NCBI RefSeq assembly: GCF_905397285.1
Contig: NZ_CAJPUX010000003.1
Span: forward strand, 1-64,000
From: Cupriavidus plantarum
Lineage (GTDB): Bacteria > Pseudomonadota > Gammaproteobacteria > Burkholderiales > Burkholderiaceae
Direction: 5' to 3'
DNA length: 64,000 nucleotides
The translations under genes and the position numbers were made by a program. The notes beneath the pieces are model-generated. The model had not been told where the DNA came from. It made no database searches and saw only the letters and a program-made list of their open reading frames with translations. How positions within the stretch are numbered: position 1 is the stretch's first letter; the number at the start of each line of letters is the position of its first letter. Shown here one piece after another: positions 8,534-16,580 of the stretch.

Positions 8534-9609
8534 GCGCACCTGTGATCGATTCCGCCCGCGTGCCGGGTCCCGCGGCGGCCGCCACGGCTGCGGGCGTCAC
8601 CGAAGGCACGCCGATGGCGCCGCTGCTCGAGCTGCGTCAGGTGTCGAAGCGCTTCGTCAAGTCGCTCGACACGGCCGCCAAGATCGCCAACGTGCTCGGC
8701 GCGCGCATGCGCGAGGAGGTCGTGCACGCGGTGGATCGCGTCGACCTGTCGATTCGCTCGGGCGAGGTAGTCGGGCTCGTCGGCGAGTCGGGCTGTGGAA
8801 AGTCGACGCTCGGCCGTATGGCGGTGGGGCTGCATTCGCTCACCGAGGGCGAGCGGTATTGGCGCGGCACCGATCTCGATCGGCTGCCGCCTGAGAAGCG
8901 CCGCGAGCGGCAGCTTGCGATCCAGATGATCTTTCAGGATCCGTATGCCTCGCTGAATCCGCGGCTGCGCGTGCTCGATATCGTCGGCGAGGCGCCGGTG
9001 GTGCATGGCATCGTGCCGAAGGCGGAGCAGCGCGCGTACGTCGACGACATGCTTGTGCGCGTGGGGCTCGATCCCACGGTGCTGCGGCGTTTTCCGCATC
9101 AGTTCTCGGGCGGGCAACGCGCGCGGATCGGCATCGCGCGGGCGCTGGCGGTGCGGCCCGAGTTTCTCGTTTGCGATGAATCGGTGGCGGCGCTCGACGT
9201 TTCGATCCAGGCGCAGGTGCTGAACCTGTTCATGCGCCTGCGCGAAGAGCTGAACCTCACGTACCTGTTCATCTCCCACGACCTCGGTGTGGTGAAGCAC
9301 ATCAGCGATCGCGTGGTGATCATGTACCTTGGGCGCGTGGTCGAGTCGGCACCGACGGAGGACGTGTTCGCGTCGCCGAACCATCCGTACACGCAGGCCC
9401 TGCTGGCCGAGGCGCCGAAGCTCGAGGTGGGCAAGAAAACCTACGTAGCCATTCGTGGCGAGATTCCTTCGCCGCTGAATCCGCCCACGGGGTGCCATTT
9501 CCATCCGCGGTGCCCGCATGCGATGGAGCGTTGCCGCGTGGAGCAGCCGGCCTTGAAGGAGATTGCGCCGATGCGGTTTTCGGCGTGCCATCTCAACGAT
9601 ATGGCATGA
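8530..9609 (+). CDS. ABC transporter ATP-binding protein, DppF type
   Basis: This is the second ATPase of the peptide importer, 359 residues. An unusual Ala-rich N-terminal tail of about 30 residues comes before the ATPase domain. Walker A is GESGCGKS (85-92), followed by an IFQDPYASLNPRL Q-loop, an FSGGQRARIGIARAL signature, and a FLVCDESVAALD Walker B in which Glu is followed by Ser rather than the common Pro. A Cys-rich C-terminus (CHFHPRCPHAMERC) matches the oligopeptide-transporter domain. The ATG at 8530 overlaps the preceding stop and has a GAGGAGG ribosome-binding site. It is the last gene of the operon and is followed by a hairpin shared with a converging gene. Confidence 0.94.
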   Translation: MSAPVIDSARVPGPAAAATAAGVTEGTPMAPLLELRQVSKRFVKSLDTAAKIANVLGARMREEVVHAVDRVDLSIRSGEVVGLVGESGCGKSTLGRMAVGLHSLTEGERYWRGTDLDRLPPEKRRERQLAIQMIFQDPYASLNPRLRVLDIVGEAPVVHGIVPKAEQRAYVDDMLVRVGLDPTVLRRFPHQFSGGQRARIGIARALAVRPEFLVCDESVAALDVSIQAQVLNLFMRLREELNLTYLFISHDLGVVKHISDRVVIMYLGRVVESAPTEDVFASPNHPYTQALLAEAPKLEVGKKTYVAIRGEIPSPLNPPTGCHFHPRCPHAMERCRVEQPALKEIAPMRFSACHLNDMA

Positions 9610-9616
9610 GGGAGGC

Positions 9617-9641
9617 CCTCTCCTTTTTTGAAAAGGAGAGG
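9617..9641. terminator. Bidirectional terminator-like hairpin
   Basis: CCTCTCCTTTT (9617-9627) and AAAAGGAGAGG (9631-9641) form an 11-bp stem with a 3-nt loop between two converging genes. Because the stem itself carries the T/A run, it could act on both strands, though no extra T-tract follows. Confidence 0.65.
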
Positions 9642-9654
9642 ACGACAGGACGGC

Positions 9655-10860
9655 TTAGCGGATGACCACGCCGCGCGAGTTGATGATCGTCATCTCGACG
9701 AATCGGGAGCCGACGTGGTTGTCGGGCCCGAACTGGACGATGAAGCCGCCGAGGTCCACGTTGCGCATGCCCTCGAGTGTCGTGACAAATTTCTCGCGCG
9801 TCAGGTCGCGGCCCGTGCGGCGCAGCCCTTCGACGAAGGCCTTCGCGGCGATGAAGCCCTCGATACTCGCGTAGTCGAAGTCGTTCTGGCGGCCCGCCGC
9901 CTGCAGCATGCGCAGGTATTCGCGTACCACCGGCAGCGTCGCGTTGCCGGGATGCGGCATCACCTGCGAGATGATCACGCCGCTGCCCTGCGGACCCACT
10001 TCCCTGGCGAGCGCCTGCGTGCCCACGAACGACACGTTGTAGAACTGGCCCGTATAGCCGCGGCGCAGCGCTTCCTTGACGAAGGCGCCGACGGTCCGGT
10101 ACGCGCTGACGAGCACGACGGCATCGGGCTTGGCCTTCATGGTTTCCTGCATCGCGTCGCCGATCTCGACGGTGTTGCGGACCACGTTCGCGCGGGAGAC
10201 GAGCTGCACGCCGCTGTCGGCCGGGAGTGCCTTGATCGCGTGTTCGACGCCGTCCAGGCCGGACTTGCCGTACGCATCGTCGTTGTAGACGACGGCCACG
10301 CGCTTGAGGCCGGTCGTGCGAATCTGCCGCACGATGGCCAGGGTTTCCTCGTCGTAGCCGGCGCGCACGTGGAACACGTAGCGGCTGCGCGGTTCGCGCA
10401 GCGACTGGGCGCCACTGAGCGGCGCGAAGAATGGGACGCGGGCCTGGTTCGCGAGCGGCACGGCCGCCTGGGAGGTCGGTGTGCCGACATAGCCGAACAG
10501 CGCGAATACCCGGCTTTCCTCGATCAGCTTCTTCGTATTCTTGATGGCCTCGTCTGGCTCGTAACCGTCATCGAGCGCCTGCAGTTCGATGCGGCGGCCG
10601 AACACGCCGCCCTGCTGGTTGATCGCGTCGAAGTACAGCCGCGCGCCCGCGTTCATCTGCTTGCCTAGCGCGGCGGTGGGACCGGTGAGCGCGGCGGACT
10701 GGCCGATGAGAATCGTATCGGCGGTGACGCCGACTTCCGCTGGCGAGGTGTTCGCCGCGAGCGCGGCGCCGGAGAGGCCGAAACCTGTTGCCATGGCGGC
10801 GGCGCACGCCACCAGCACGCCGGCGAGGCGCCGGCGCTTGACCCTTGATTGCAAAACCAT
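9655..10860 (-). CDS. Branched-chain amino acid-type ABC substrate-binding protein
   Basis: This is a 401-residue periplasmic binding protein of the LivK/Peripla_BP_6 type. A strongly basic start (VKRRR) and a hydrophobic core end at an ALA-ANT cleavage site near residue 35. The mature protein opens with the family signature TILIGQSAALTGP, then YFDAINQQGG and a RRIELQALDDGYEP strand. A GYVGTPTS segment and a KRVAVVYNDDAYG hinge region follow. Ligands may be amino acids, amides or aromatic acids. No permease or ATPase gene is adjacent, so it must share a transporter encoded elsewhere or act as a sensor. The next minus-strand gene is a clear paralogue, which implies a local duplication. Confidence 0.92.
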   Translation of the reverse strand: MVLQSRVKRRRLAGVLVACAAAMATGFGLSGAALAANTSPAEVGVTADTILIGQSAALTGPTAALGKQMNAGARLYFDAINQQGGVFGRRIELQALDDGYEPDEAIKNTKKLIEESRVFALFGYVGTPTSQAAVPLANQARVPFFAPLSGAQSLREPRSRYVFHVRAGYDEETLAIVRQIRTTGLKRVAVVYNDDAYGKSGLDGVEHAIKALPADSGVQLVSRANVVRNTVEIGDAMQETMKAKPDAVVLVSAYRTVGAFVKEALRRGYTGQFYNVSFVGTQALAREVGPQGSGVIISQVMPHPGNATLPVVREYLRMLQAAGRQNDFDYASIEGFIAAKAFVEGLRRTGRDLTREKFVTTLEGMRNVDLGGFIVQFGPDNHVGSRFVEMTIINSRGVVIR

Positions 10861-11026
10861 TGTGATAGCCCCGTCAATCCAACAATTCGTGCTTGCTGCG
10901 TGCGCGGCCGCCGGTCTGTCGCCGGGCTGTTGCTAGCGCCCGGACATCATAATCCAAGAGTGTGAATTGCAACGGAAATATGACGGTTCCGGCTGTTCGG
11001 GCGAGGCAGCCGCGCCACAGCCGGGG

Positions 11027-12286
11027 CTACCGGATGGCCTGTCCGCGGGCGTTGAGGACGGCGAGCTCAACGAATTTCGAGCCGACGTGATCGTCGGGCG
11101 AGAACTGCAGATGGAAGCCGCCGAGATCGGTCGCGCGCATGCCTTCGATCGCGGCGATGAACTTGTCGCGGGTCGGATCGCGGCCGGCGCGGCGCAGGCC
11201 CTCCGCGAAGGCGAGCGCGGCGATGAAGCCTTCGAGGCTGGTGTCGCTGTAGGCGCCGTCCTTGCCCGCGGCCTTGAGCAGCCGGTGATAGTCGCGGACG
11301 AGCGGCAGCTTGGCGTTGCTTGGGCTCGGCATGACCTGCGAGACGACGACGCCCGCGGCCTGCGCGCCAAGGGCTCGGGCGAGCGAGAGGGCGCCTACCG
11401 AGGAGAGACAATAGAACTGGCCCGCGTATCCGCGCCGCAGCGCCTCGCGGATGATGGCCGCGGCGGTGCCGTAGGCACCGATGACTACGATGGAATCGGG
11501 CTCCTGCTGGAGCACGGCGGCCGCCGTAGCGCTGACATCCAGCGTATTCCGCGCCACAGTGTGCCGGCCGGTGATGCGGAGGTGGTCCGGCGTGCTGGCC
11601 TGCACCGCGCGCGCGATGCCATCGAGTCCTTCCTGTCCGAAGGTGTCGTCGTAATGGACCACCGCCAGCCGGCGCAGGCCGGATGACGCGATCTGGCGCA
11701 CGATCGCCGCGGTTTCGCGGTCATAACCCGCGCGGACGTGAAATACCTGCCGGCTGCCCGGTTCGCGCAGCGTGCGGCTGCCCGTGAACGGCGCGAACAA
11801 GGGGATGCGCGCCTGCTCCATGAGCGGCAGCGCGGCCAGTGTCGTACTCGTGCCGACGTAACCGAACAGCGCGAACGTCCCGTCCACGATGAGCTTGCGC
11901 GTGTTGCGCAGGGCTTCGTCGGGCACGTAGGCGTCGTCGAGCGCGTGCAATTCGATCGTGCGGCCGAGAATGCCGCCTTGCCGGTTGATCTGGTCGAAGC
12001 AGAGCCGCGCACCGAGATTCAGCTGGGTGCCGAGTTCGGCCGCGGGTCCCGTGAAGGGCGCCGACTGGCCGATGACGATGGCGTTCGGCGTGACGCCGGG
12101 TTCCGGCCGGCTGCCCGGGCGGCTATCGGGTCGGCTATCGGGGCGGCTATCGGCGGGCCGCATCTCGGTGCGTGGCTCCGCCGCGCCGGCGGGGCGTCCG
12201 AGGGGGAACGGAGCGGCGAGCGCCGGCAGCATGCGGGTCAGGCGGGCGCAGAAGCGCCTGCGCCCGTCTCCGGAGGATCGGTTCAT
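11027..12286 (-). CDS. Branched-chain amino acid-type ABC substrate-binding protein (tandem paralogue)
   Basis: This is a 419-residue paralogue of the neighbouring receptor. It shares the IGQSAPFTGPAAELGTQ opening, the FDQINRQGG segment, the ALDDAYVPDEALRNTRKLI block and a near-identical C-terminal end. I chose the ATG at 12286, which gives a basic signal region (GRRRFCARLTRM) and a probable cleavage after PAGA. The longer in-frame extension is not signal-like. Between signal and domain lies a four-fold DSRP-type repeat encoded by 12-bp units, absent from the paralogue. No permease or ATPase gene is nearby. It precedes the other receptor in transcription, with 166 bp between them, so the two may or may not be one operon. 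Confidence 0.88.
   Translation of the reverse strand: MNRSSGDGRRRFCARLTRMLPALAAPFPLGRPAGAAEPRTEMRPADSRPDSRPDSRPGSRPEPGVTPNAIVIGQSAPFTGPAAELGTQLNLGARLCFDQINRQGGILGRTIELHALDDAYVPDEALRNTRKLIVDGTFALFGYVGTSTTLAALPLMEQARIPLFAPFTGSRTLREPGSRQVFHVRAGYDRETAAIVRQIASSGLRRLAVVHYDDTFGQEGLDGIARAVQASTPDHLRITGRHTVARNTLDVSATAAAVLQQEPDSIVVIGAYGTAAAIIREALRRGYAGQFYCLSSVGALSLARALGAQAAGVVVSQVMPSPSNAKLPLVRDYHRLLKAAGKDGAYSDTSLEGFIAALAFAEGLRRAGRDPTRDKFIAAIEGMRATDLGGFHLQFSPDDHVGSKFVELAVLNARGQAIR
12104..12151 (-). repeat. Four-unit 12-bp tandem repeat inside the receptor gene
   Basis: On the minus strand the units encode DSRP, DSRP, DSRP and GSRP in frame. They lie just after the predicted signal-peptide cleavage site. 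Such in-frame repeats can change copy number by slippage without breaking the gene. Confidence 0.85.
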
Positions 12287-12462
12287 ATCGAAGTTTCGCG
12301 AAATTATGTGGGGCGGGAAGCGTAAGACGGACGGGTGCGGCGGCGCGGGATTCGAATACAATCTTTAGAAATTCCCGCCGCCGTGCCTCGCGCCGTGCCT
12401 CGTGCCGTGCGTTGATTCGCGCGAGCCGGTCGTCTGTCCCCCGATTTCGTTTTTCGTCCCCC

Positions 12463-14577
12463 ATGGCCACCAGCATCGTCCGCGCCGCCTGCCCCCACGA
12501 TTGTCCCGATACCTGTGCCTTGCACGTCACCGTCGAGGACGGCCGCGCGATCAAGGTTGTGGGCGACCCCGATCACCCCGCCACCCGTGGCGTCCTGTGC
12601 ACGAAGGTATCGCGCTATACGGAACGCACGTACCACCGGGACCGCCTGCTGACGCCGCTGCGGCGCGTGGGCAAGAAGGGCGAAGGGCGCTTCGAGCCGA
12701 TTTCCTGGGACGCGGCGCTGACCGAGATCGCCAACCGGCTGTCCGACATCGCCGGGCGCGATCCGCAGGCGATCGTGCCCTATAGCTATGCAGGCACGAT
12801 GGGCCTTGTGCAGGGCGAGAGCATGGCGGCCCGGTTCTTCCACAAGATCGGCGCGTCGCTGCTGGACCGGACGATTTGTGCCAACGCGGGCGCGACCGCG
12901 CTGCGCTATACGTTCGGCGCGTCGGTCGGCATGGACATCGAGTATGTGTCCGACGCAAAGCTCGTGATCATCTGGGGTGGCAATCCGATTGCCTCGAACC
13001 TCCATTTCTGGACGCGCGTGCAGGAGGCGAAGCGGCGCGGTGCGACGCTCGTGGCGATCGACCCGTATCGCTCGCTGACGGCCGAGAAGTGCCACCGCCA
13101 TATCGCGCCGATGCCGGGCACGGACGGCGCACTGGCGCTGGCCATCATGCACGTGCTGATTCGCGACGATCTGCTGGATCACGACTACATCGCGCGGCAT
13201 ACGGTCGGTTTCGACGCGCTGCGCGAGCGCGCGGCCGCGTTCACGCCCGCGCGGGCGGCCGACATCTGCGGCGTGCCCGTCGACGACATCGAATGGCTCG
13301 CCGGTCTCTATGGCCGCACCGCGGTGCGGGAGCGCCAGCCGGTGGCCATCCGCCTGAACTACGGCATGCAGCGCGCCCATGGCGGCGGCCAGGCCGTGCG
13401 CGCGGTGGCGTGCCTGCCGGCGCTCGTCGGTGCGTGGCGCCATGCGGCGGGCGGCATGCAACTTTCGACGTCGGGCTTCTTCCCGGTCGACAACGTGGCG
13501 CTGCAACGGCCCGACCTGCTGCCGGACTGGCCTCGCGTGCCGCGCACGGTGAACATGAGCACGATCGGCGATGCGCTGCTCGACGACGGGCGAAGCGGCA
13601 ACGGCCCGAAGATCGAGGCGGTGGTCGTCTACAACAGCAACCCTGTGGCGGTGGCGCCGGAATCCGCGAAAGTGGCGGCCGGTTTCGCGCGCGAGGATCT
13701 GTTCACGGTGGTGCTCGAACACTTTCAGACCGATACGGCGGACTATGCCGACATCGTGCTGCCCGCGACGACGCAGCTGGAGCACGTGGACGTGCACAAG
13801 GCCTATGGCCACACGTACTTCCTCGCCAACAACCAGGCCATCGCGCCGATCGGCGAATCGCTCCCGAATACCGAGATTTTCCGGCGGCTGGCCGCGCGCA
13901 TGGGCTTCACCGAACCGTGCTTCCAGGACAGCGACGAGACGATCGCCGCGCAGGCTATCGACCGCAACGACGCGCGCGCCCAAGGCATCGACTGGGACAC
14001 GCTGAAGGCCGAGGGCTGGCGCAAGCTCAACGTGCCAGCGGCGCCGTTCGCCGAAGGCAATTTCCCGTCGCCGTCGGGGAAGTGCATGTTCTATTCGGAA
14101 GCGATGGCGCGCGACGGGTTCGATCCGCTGCCCGCCTACGTGCCGCCCTACGAGTCACCGGCCACGGCAACCGAACTGGCCTCACGGTATCCGCTGGCGA
14201 TGATCTCGCCGCCCGCCCGGAACTTCCTGAACAGCTCCTTCGTGAATGTCGATAGCCTGCGTGCGACCGAGGGCGAGCCGCATCTGGACATCCATCCGCG
14301 GGACGCGGCCGCCCGCGGCATCGCCGACGGCGCGATCGTGCGCGCGTTCAACGACCGCGGCAGCATGCGGGCGCGCGCGCGCGTGACCGAGCGTGCGCGG
14401 CAGGGCCTCGTCGTAGGGCTGTCGATCTGGTGGAAGAAGCTCGCGCCGGACGGCAAGAACGCCAACGAACTGACGAGCCAGCGCCTGACCGACCTGGGCC
14501 GCGCGCCGGTTTTCTACGACTGCCTCGTGGAAGTGGAGGCGGCGAACGAGACCGAAACCGAGGTTATCGCGCCATGA
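12463..14577 (+). CDS. Molybdopterin-dependent oxidoreductase
   Basis: This is a 704-residue catalytic subunit of the DMSO reductase/formate dehydrogenase superfamily. An N-terminal [4Fe-4S] motif has Cys10, Cys14, Cys18 (CPHDCPDTC) and Cys46 (GVLC). The TICANAG segment places Cys139 where nitrate reductase NapA and formate dehydrogenase carry the molybdenum ligand; this alignment is from memory. LVIIWGGNPIASN and IDPYRSLTA are the usual cofactor-binding strands, and the C-terminal third (HPRDAAARGI, then SIWWKK) is the molydopterin dinucleotide-binding domain. There is no twin-arginine signal, so it is cytoplasmic. No electron-transfer subunit is beside it. Substrate is unknown. It overlaps the next lipoprotein gene by 4 bases. 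Confidence 0.9.
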   Translation: MATSIVRAACPHDCPDTCALHVTVEDGRAIKVVGDPDHPATRGVLCTKVSRYTERTYHRDRLLTPLRRVGKKGEGRFEPISWDAALTEIANRLSDIAGRDPQAIVPYSYAGTMGLVQGESMAARFFHKIGASLLDRTICANAGATALRYTFGASVGMDIEYVSDAKLVIIWGGNPIASNLHFWTRVQEAKRRGATLVAIDPYRSLTAEKCHRHIAPMPGTDGALALAIMHVLIRDDLLDHDYIARHTVGFDALRERAAAFTPARAADICGVPVDDIEWLAGLYGRTAVRERQPVAIRLNYGMQRAHGGGQAVRAVACLPALVGAWRHAAGGMQLSTSGFFPVDNVALQRPDLLPDWPRVPRTVNMSTIGDALLDDGRSGNGPKIEAVVVYNSNPVAVAPESAKVAAGFAREDLFTVVLEHFQTDTADYADIVLPATTQLEHVDVHKAYGHTYFLANNQAIAPIGESLPNTEIFRRLAARMGFTEPCFQDSDETIAAQAIDRNDARAQGIDWDTLKAEGWRKLNVPAAPFAEGNFPSPSGKCMFYSEAMARDGFDPLPAYVPPYESPATATELASRYPLAMISPPARNFLNSSFVNVDSLRATEGEPHLDIHPRDAAARGIADGAIVRAFNDRGSMRARARVTERARQGLVVGLSIWWKKLAPDGKNANELTSQRLTDLGRAPVFYDCLVEVEAANETETEVIAP

Positions 14578-15692
14578 TCGGGCGGCCGGCCAGCCGGCGC
14601 GTGGCGGGTGCGATCGTCGCACTCGCTGCCGCCTTGCTCCTGGCCGGCTGCGACACGCTGGGGTATTACTACCAGTCCATCGGCGGCCACCTCGGCGTGA
14701 TGGCGCAGGCGCGGTCGCTCGACGATGCGATCGCCAATGCGAAGGACGCCAACGACGCGCGCCTCGCGCAGCGGCTGGCACTGGCCGGCAGGATGCGCGA
14801 CTTCGCTTCACGGGAATTGCTGCTGCCGGACAACGGCAGCTATCGCCGTTATGCGAACCTGCATCGGCCCTATGTGGTGTGGAGCGTGTTCGCCACGCCC
14901 GAACTCTCGATGGACCTGCACAAGTGGTGCTTTCCGATTGTCGGTTGCATCACGTACCGCGGTTACTACGCGCAGGAGGATGCCGAACGCTACGCGGCGG
15001 ATCTGCGCAAGGAGGGCTACGACGCCTACGTGGCCGGCATTCCCGCCTACTCAACGCTCGGCTATTTCGACGACCCGCTCCTGAACACGTTCGTATACCT
15101 GCCGGAAGGCGAACTCGCGCGGATGATCTTCCACGAACTCGCGCATCAGGTCGTTTACGTGCGCAACGACACCGCGTTCAACGAATCGTTTGCCACGGCC
15201 GTGGAGACCGCTGGCGTGGAGCGATGGTTAGCCGAGGACGCGTCGCCGGACGCGCGCGCGAGCTACCGTCTCTACGACGAGCGCCGCGTGCAGTTCCGCG
15301 CGATGCTGCTGCGTACGCGCGACCGGCTCGTCGCGCTCTATCGGTCCGATCAGGATGCGGATGCCAAGCGGCGCGCAAAGGCGCAGATCTTCACGGACCT
15401 GCGCACCGAGTATGAAACGCTGAAGACCTCGTGGGGCGGCTACAGCGGGTATGACCGCTGGTTCGACCGGCCGCTGACCAACGCGCAGCTGGCGGCGGTG
15501 GCTACGTACCAGCAATGGGTGCCTGCCTTCACTGCGTTGCTCGCGCAATGCCACGGCGACTGGAAGTGCTTCTATGCTGCGGCGGGGCGAATTGGCGACC
15601 TGCCCGCGAAGGAGCGCGATGCGGCGCTGCGCAAGCTCGCGCCGCCCGCCACGCAGGTCGAGCCGCTGCAGGCGGACCGCGCGGGACGGTGA
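14574..15692 (+). CDS. Predicted zinc aminopeptidase lipoprotein (PF10023-like)
   Basis: This is a 372-residue predicted envelope lipoprotein. The signal peptide ends in the lipobox LLLAGC with Cys26 as the first mature residue. A HELAH zinc motif sits at 187-191 (FHELAHQVVYV), and NESFAT just after it gives Glu204 as the likely third ligand. The upstream SRELLLPDNGSYRRY and KWCFPIVGC segments are typical of the putative aminopeptidase family. Activity is inferred from the zinc motif and not established. The ATG at 14574 overlaps the stop of the molybdopterin oxidoreductase gene (ATGA). This coupling is odd for a cytosolic redox enzyme and an exported peptidase, and may only reflect co-transcription. 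Confidence 0.88.
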   Translation: MIGRPASRRVAGAIVALAAALLLAGCDTLGYYYQSIGGHLGVMAQARSLDDAIANAKDANDARLAQRLALAGRMRDFASRELLLPDNGSYRRYANLHRPYVVWSVFATPELSMDLHKWCFPIVGCITYRGYYAQEDAERYAADLRKEGYDAYVAGIPAYSTLGYFDDPLLNTFVYLPEGELARMIFHELAHQVVYVRNDTAFNESFATAVETAGVERWLAEDASPDARASYRLYDERRVQFRAMLLRTRDRLVALYRSDQDADAKRRAKAQIFTDLRTEYETLKTSWGGYSGYDRWFDRPLTNAQLAAVATYQQWVPAFTALLAQCHGDWKCFYAAAGRIGDLPAKERDAALRKLAPPATQVEPLQADRAGR

Positions 15693-15755
15693 TCGCCAGC
15701 ACCGGCGAATCTGAATCGTCCTAGTCCGGGCGCGCACATGCGAGAATTGCGCACC

Positions 15756-16418
15756 ATGTCACACGCCCCAAAGAAGACTCATACCGGACCGCGCGCCGCC
15801 GAGGCGCTGACGCTTGCGGAAGACGGGCCGGCGCGCGCCCATGTGGCCGAACGGCAGGAAGCGCGGCGGCGGCAGATCCTCGATGCCGCGGCGCAGCTCT
15901 TCTATACGAAGGGCTATCCCGGCATGACGATGAACGACCTGTGCCGCGCGCTGGGCGTGACCAAGCCCGCCGTCTACTATTACTTCACCGACAAGTACGA
16001 GATCTTCGACATCCTGTGCCGGGAGTCCGCGCAGACGTGCCTGCCCGTGATTCGCGAGACGGCCGACGCGTCGCTGCCCGTGCGAGAGCGGCTGCAGGCC
16101 TGCCTGCTCGAGCTCGCGCGCCGATGCGTGCGCTGCCATATCGCGGCCACGCTGAGCTTTCGCGACAACCAGTACCTGAAGCCGGATACCGTGGCATGGC
16201 TCGAGCGCATGGCGCGCGATTTCTATGGCGACCTGTACGCGCTGCTGGAGGAGGGCCGCGCGGCCGGCGTGCTGGCGTTCGGCGATGCGCGCGTGACCGC
16301 GCATGCGATCGGCAGCATCATCGGCTTCATGTACACGTGGCACCAGCCGGGGCGCATGGACGACGAGCTGCTCTCGCGCGAACTGGCCGCAAACATGATG
16401 AAACTGGTGCTGCCCTGA
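15756..16418 (+). CDS. TetR family transcriptional regulator
   Basis: This is a 220-residue one-component regulator. A disordered N-terminal arm of about 35 residues precedes the DNA-binding domain (RRRQILDAAAQLFYTKGYPGM onward, with helix-turn-helix MNDLCRALGVTKPAVYYYF). The remainder is an all-helical ligand-binding and dimerisation domain containing a Cys pair (RRCVRCH). Its position directly upstream of, and in the same direction as, an acyl-CoA ligase gene suggests it senses acyl-CoA and controls fatty acid use, perhaps through the dyad upstream of that gene. An alternative start at 15738 adds six residues; neither start has a strong ribosome-binding site. Confidence 0.9.
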   Translation: MSHAPKKTHTGPRAAEALTLAEDGPARAHVAERQEARRRQILDAAAQLFYTKGYPGMTMNDLCRALGVTKPAVYYYFTDKYEIFDILCRESAQTCLPVIRETADASLPVRERLQACLLELARRCVRCHIAATLSFRDNQYLKPDTVAWLERMARDFYGDLYALLEEGRAAGVLAFGDARVTAHAIGSIIGFMYTWHQPGRMDDELLSRELAANMMKLVLP

Positions 16419-16460
16419 TAGGGGTAATCCCTCGCTGCCGATGTTCCGGTGTCGCATAAT

Positions 16461-16482
16461 TCACGATTTCGATGAATCGTGA
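16461..16482. promoter_or_regulatory. Perfect dyad upstream of fadD
   Basis: TCACGATT (16461-16468) and AATCGTGA (16475-16482) are exact inverted repeats around a 6-bp centre. It sits 24 bp upstream of the predicted -35 box of the acyl-CoA ligase gene and 42 bp after the TetR gene stop. It may be an activator or repressor site; as RNA it could also form a short hairpin. Confidence 0.5.
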
Positions 16483-16505
16483 TGTCGAGGACTTCGTCTA
16501 ACGTG

Positions 16506-16534
16506 TTGTCTTAGGCGGGGCGCACGTTTAGGAT
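16506..16534 (+). promoter_or_regulatory. Predicted sigma-70 promoter of fadD
   Basis: TTGTCT (16506-16511) and TAGGAT (16529-16534) are 17 bp apart and each matches consensus at four of six positions. Transcription would start near 16541, about 40 nt before the ATG. Confidence 0.5.
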
Positions 16535-16547
16535 TCCCCAAAAAAGC

Positions 16548-16559
16548 GAACGACCATTC
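16548..16559. promoter_or_regulatory. TetR-type operator candidate
   Basis: GAACGACCATTC is a near-palindrome (GAACG-NN-CGTTC with one mismatch), the kind of dyad bound by many TetR regulators. It lies immediately after the predicted transcription start, where bound repressor would block fadD expression. The TetR gene just upstream is the natural candidate regulator. Confidence 0.45.
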
Positions 16560-16580
16560 AGAAATTCAGGAGACCGGCGT

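Noticed and set aside
12463..14577. Assignment as formate dehydrogenase alpha subunit
   Set aside because: No selenocysteine, no linked FdhB, FdhC or FdhD genes, and no signal sequence. Superfamily membership alone does not give the substrate.
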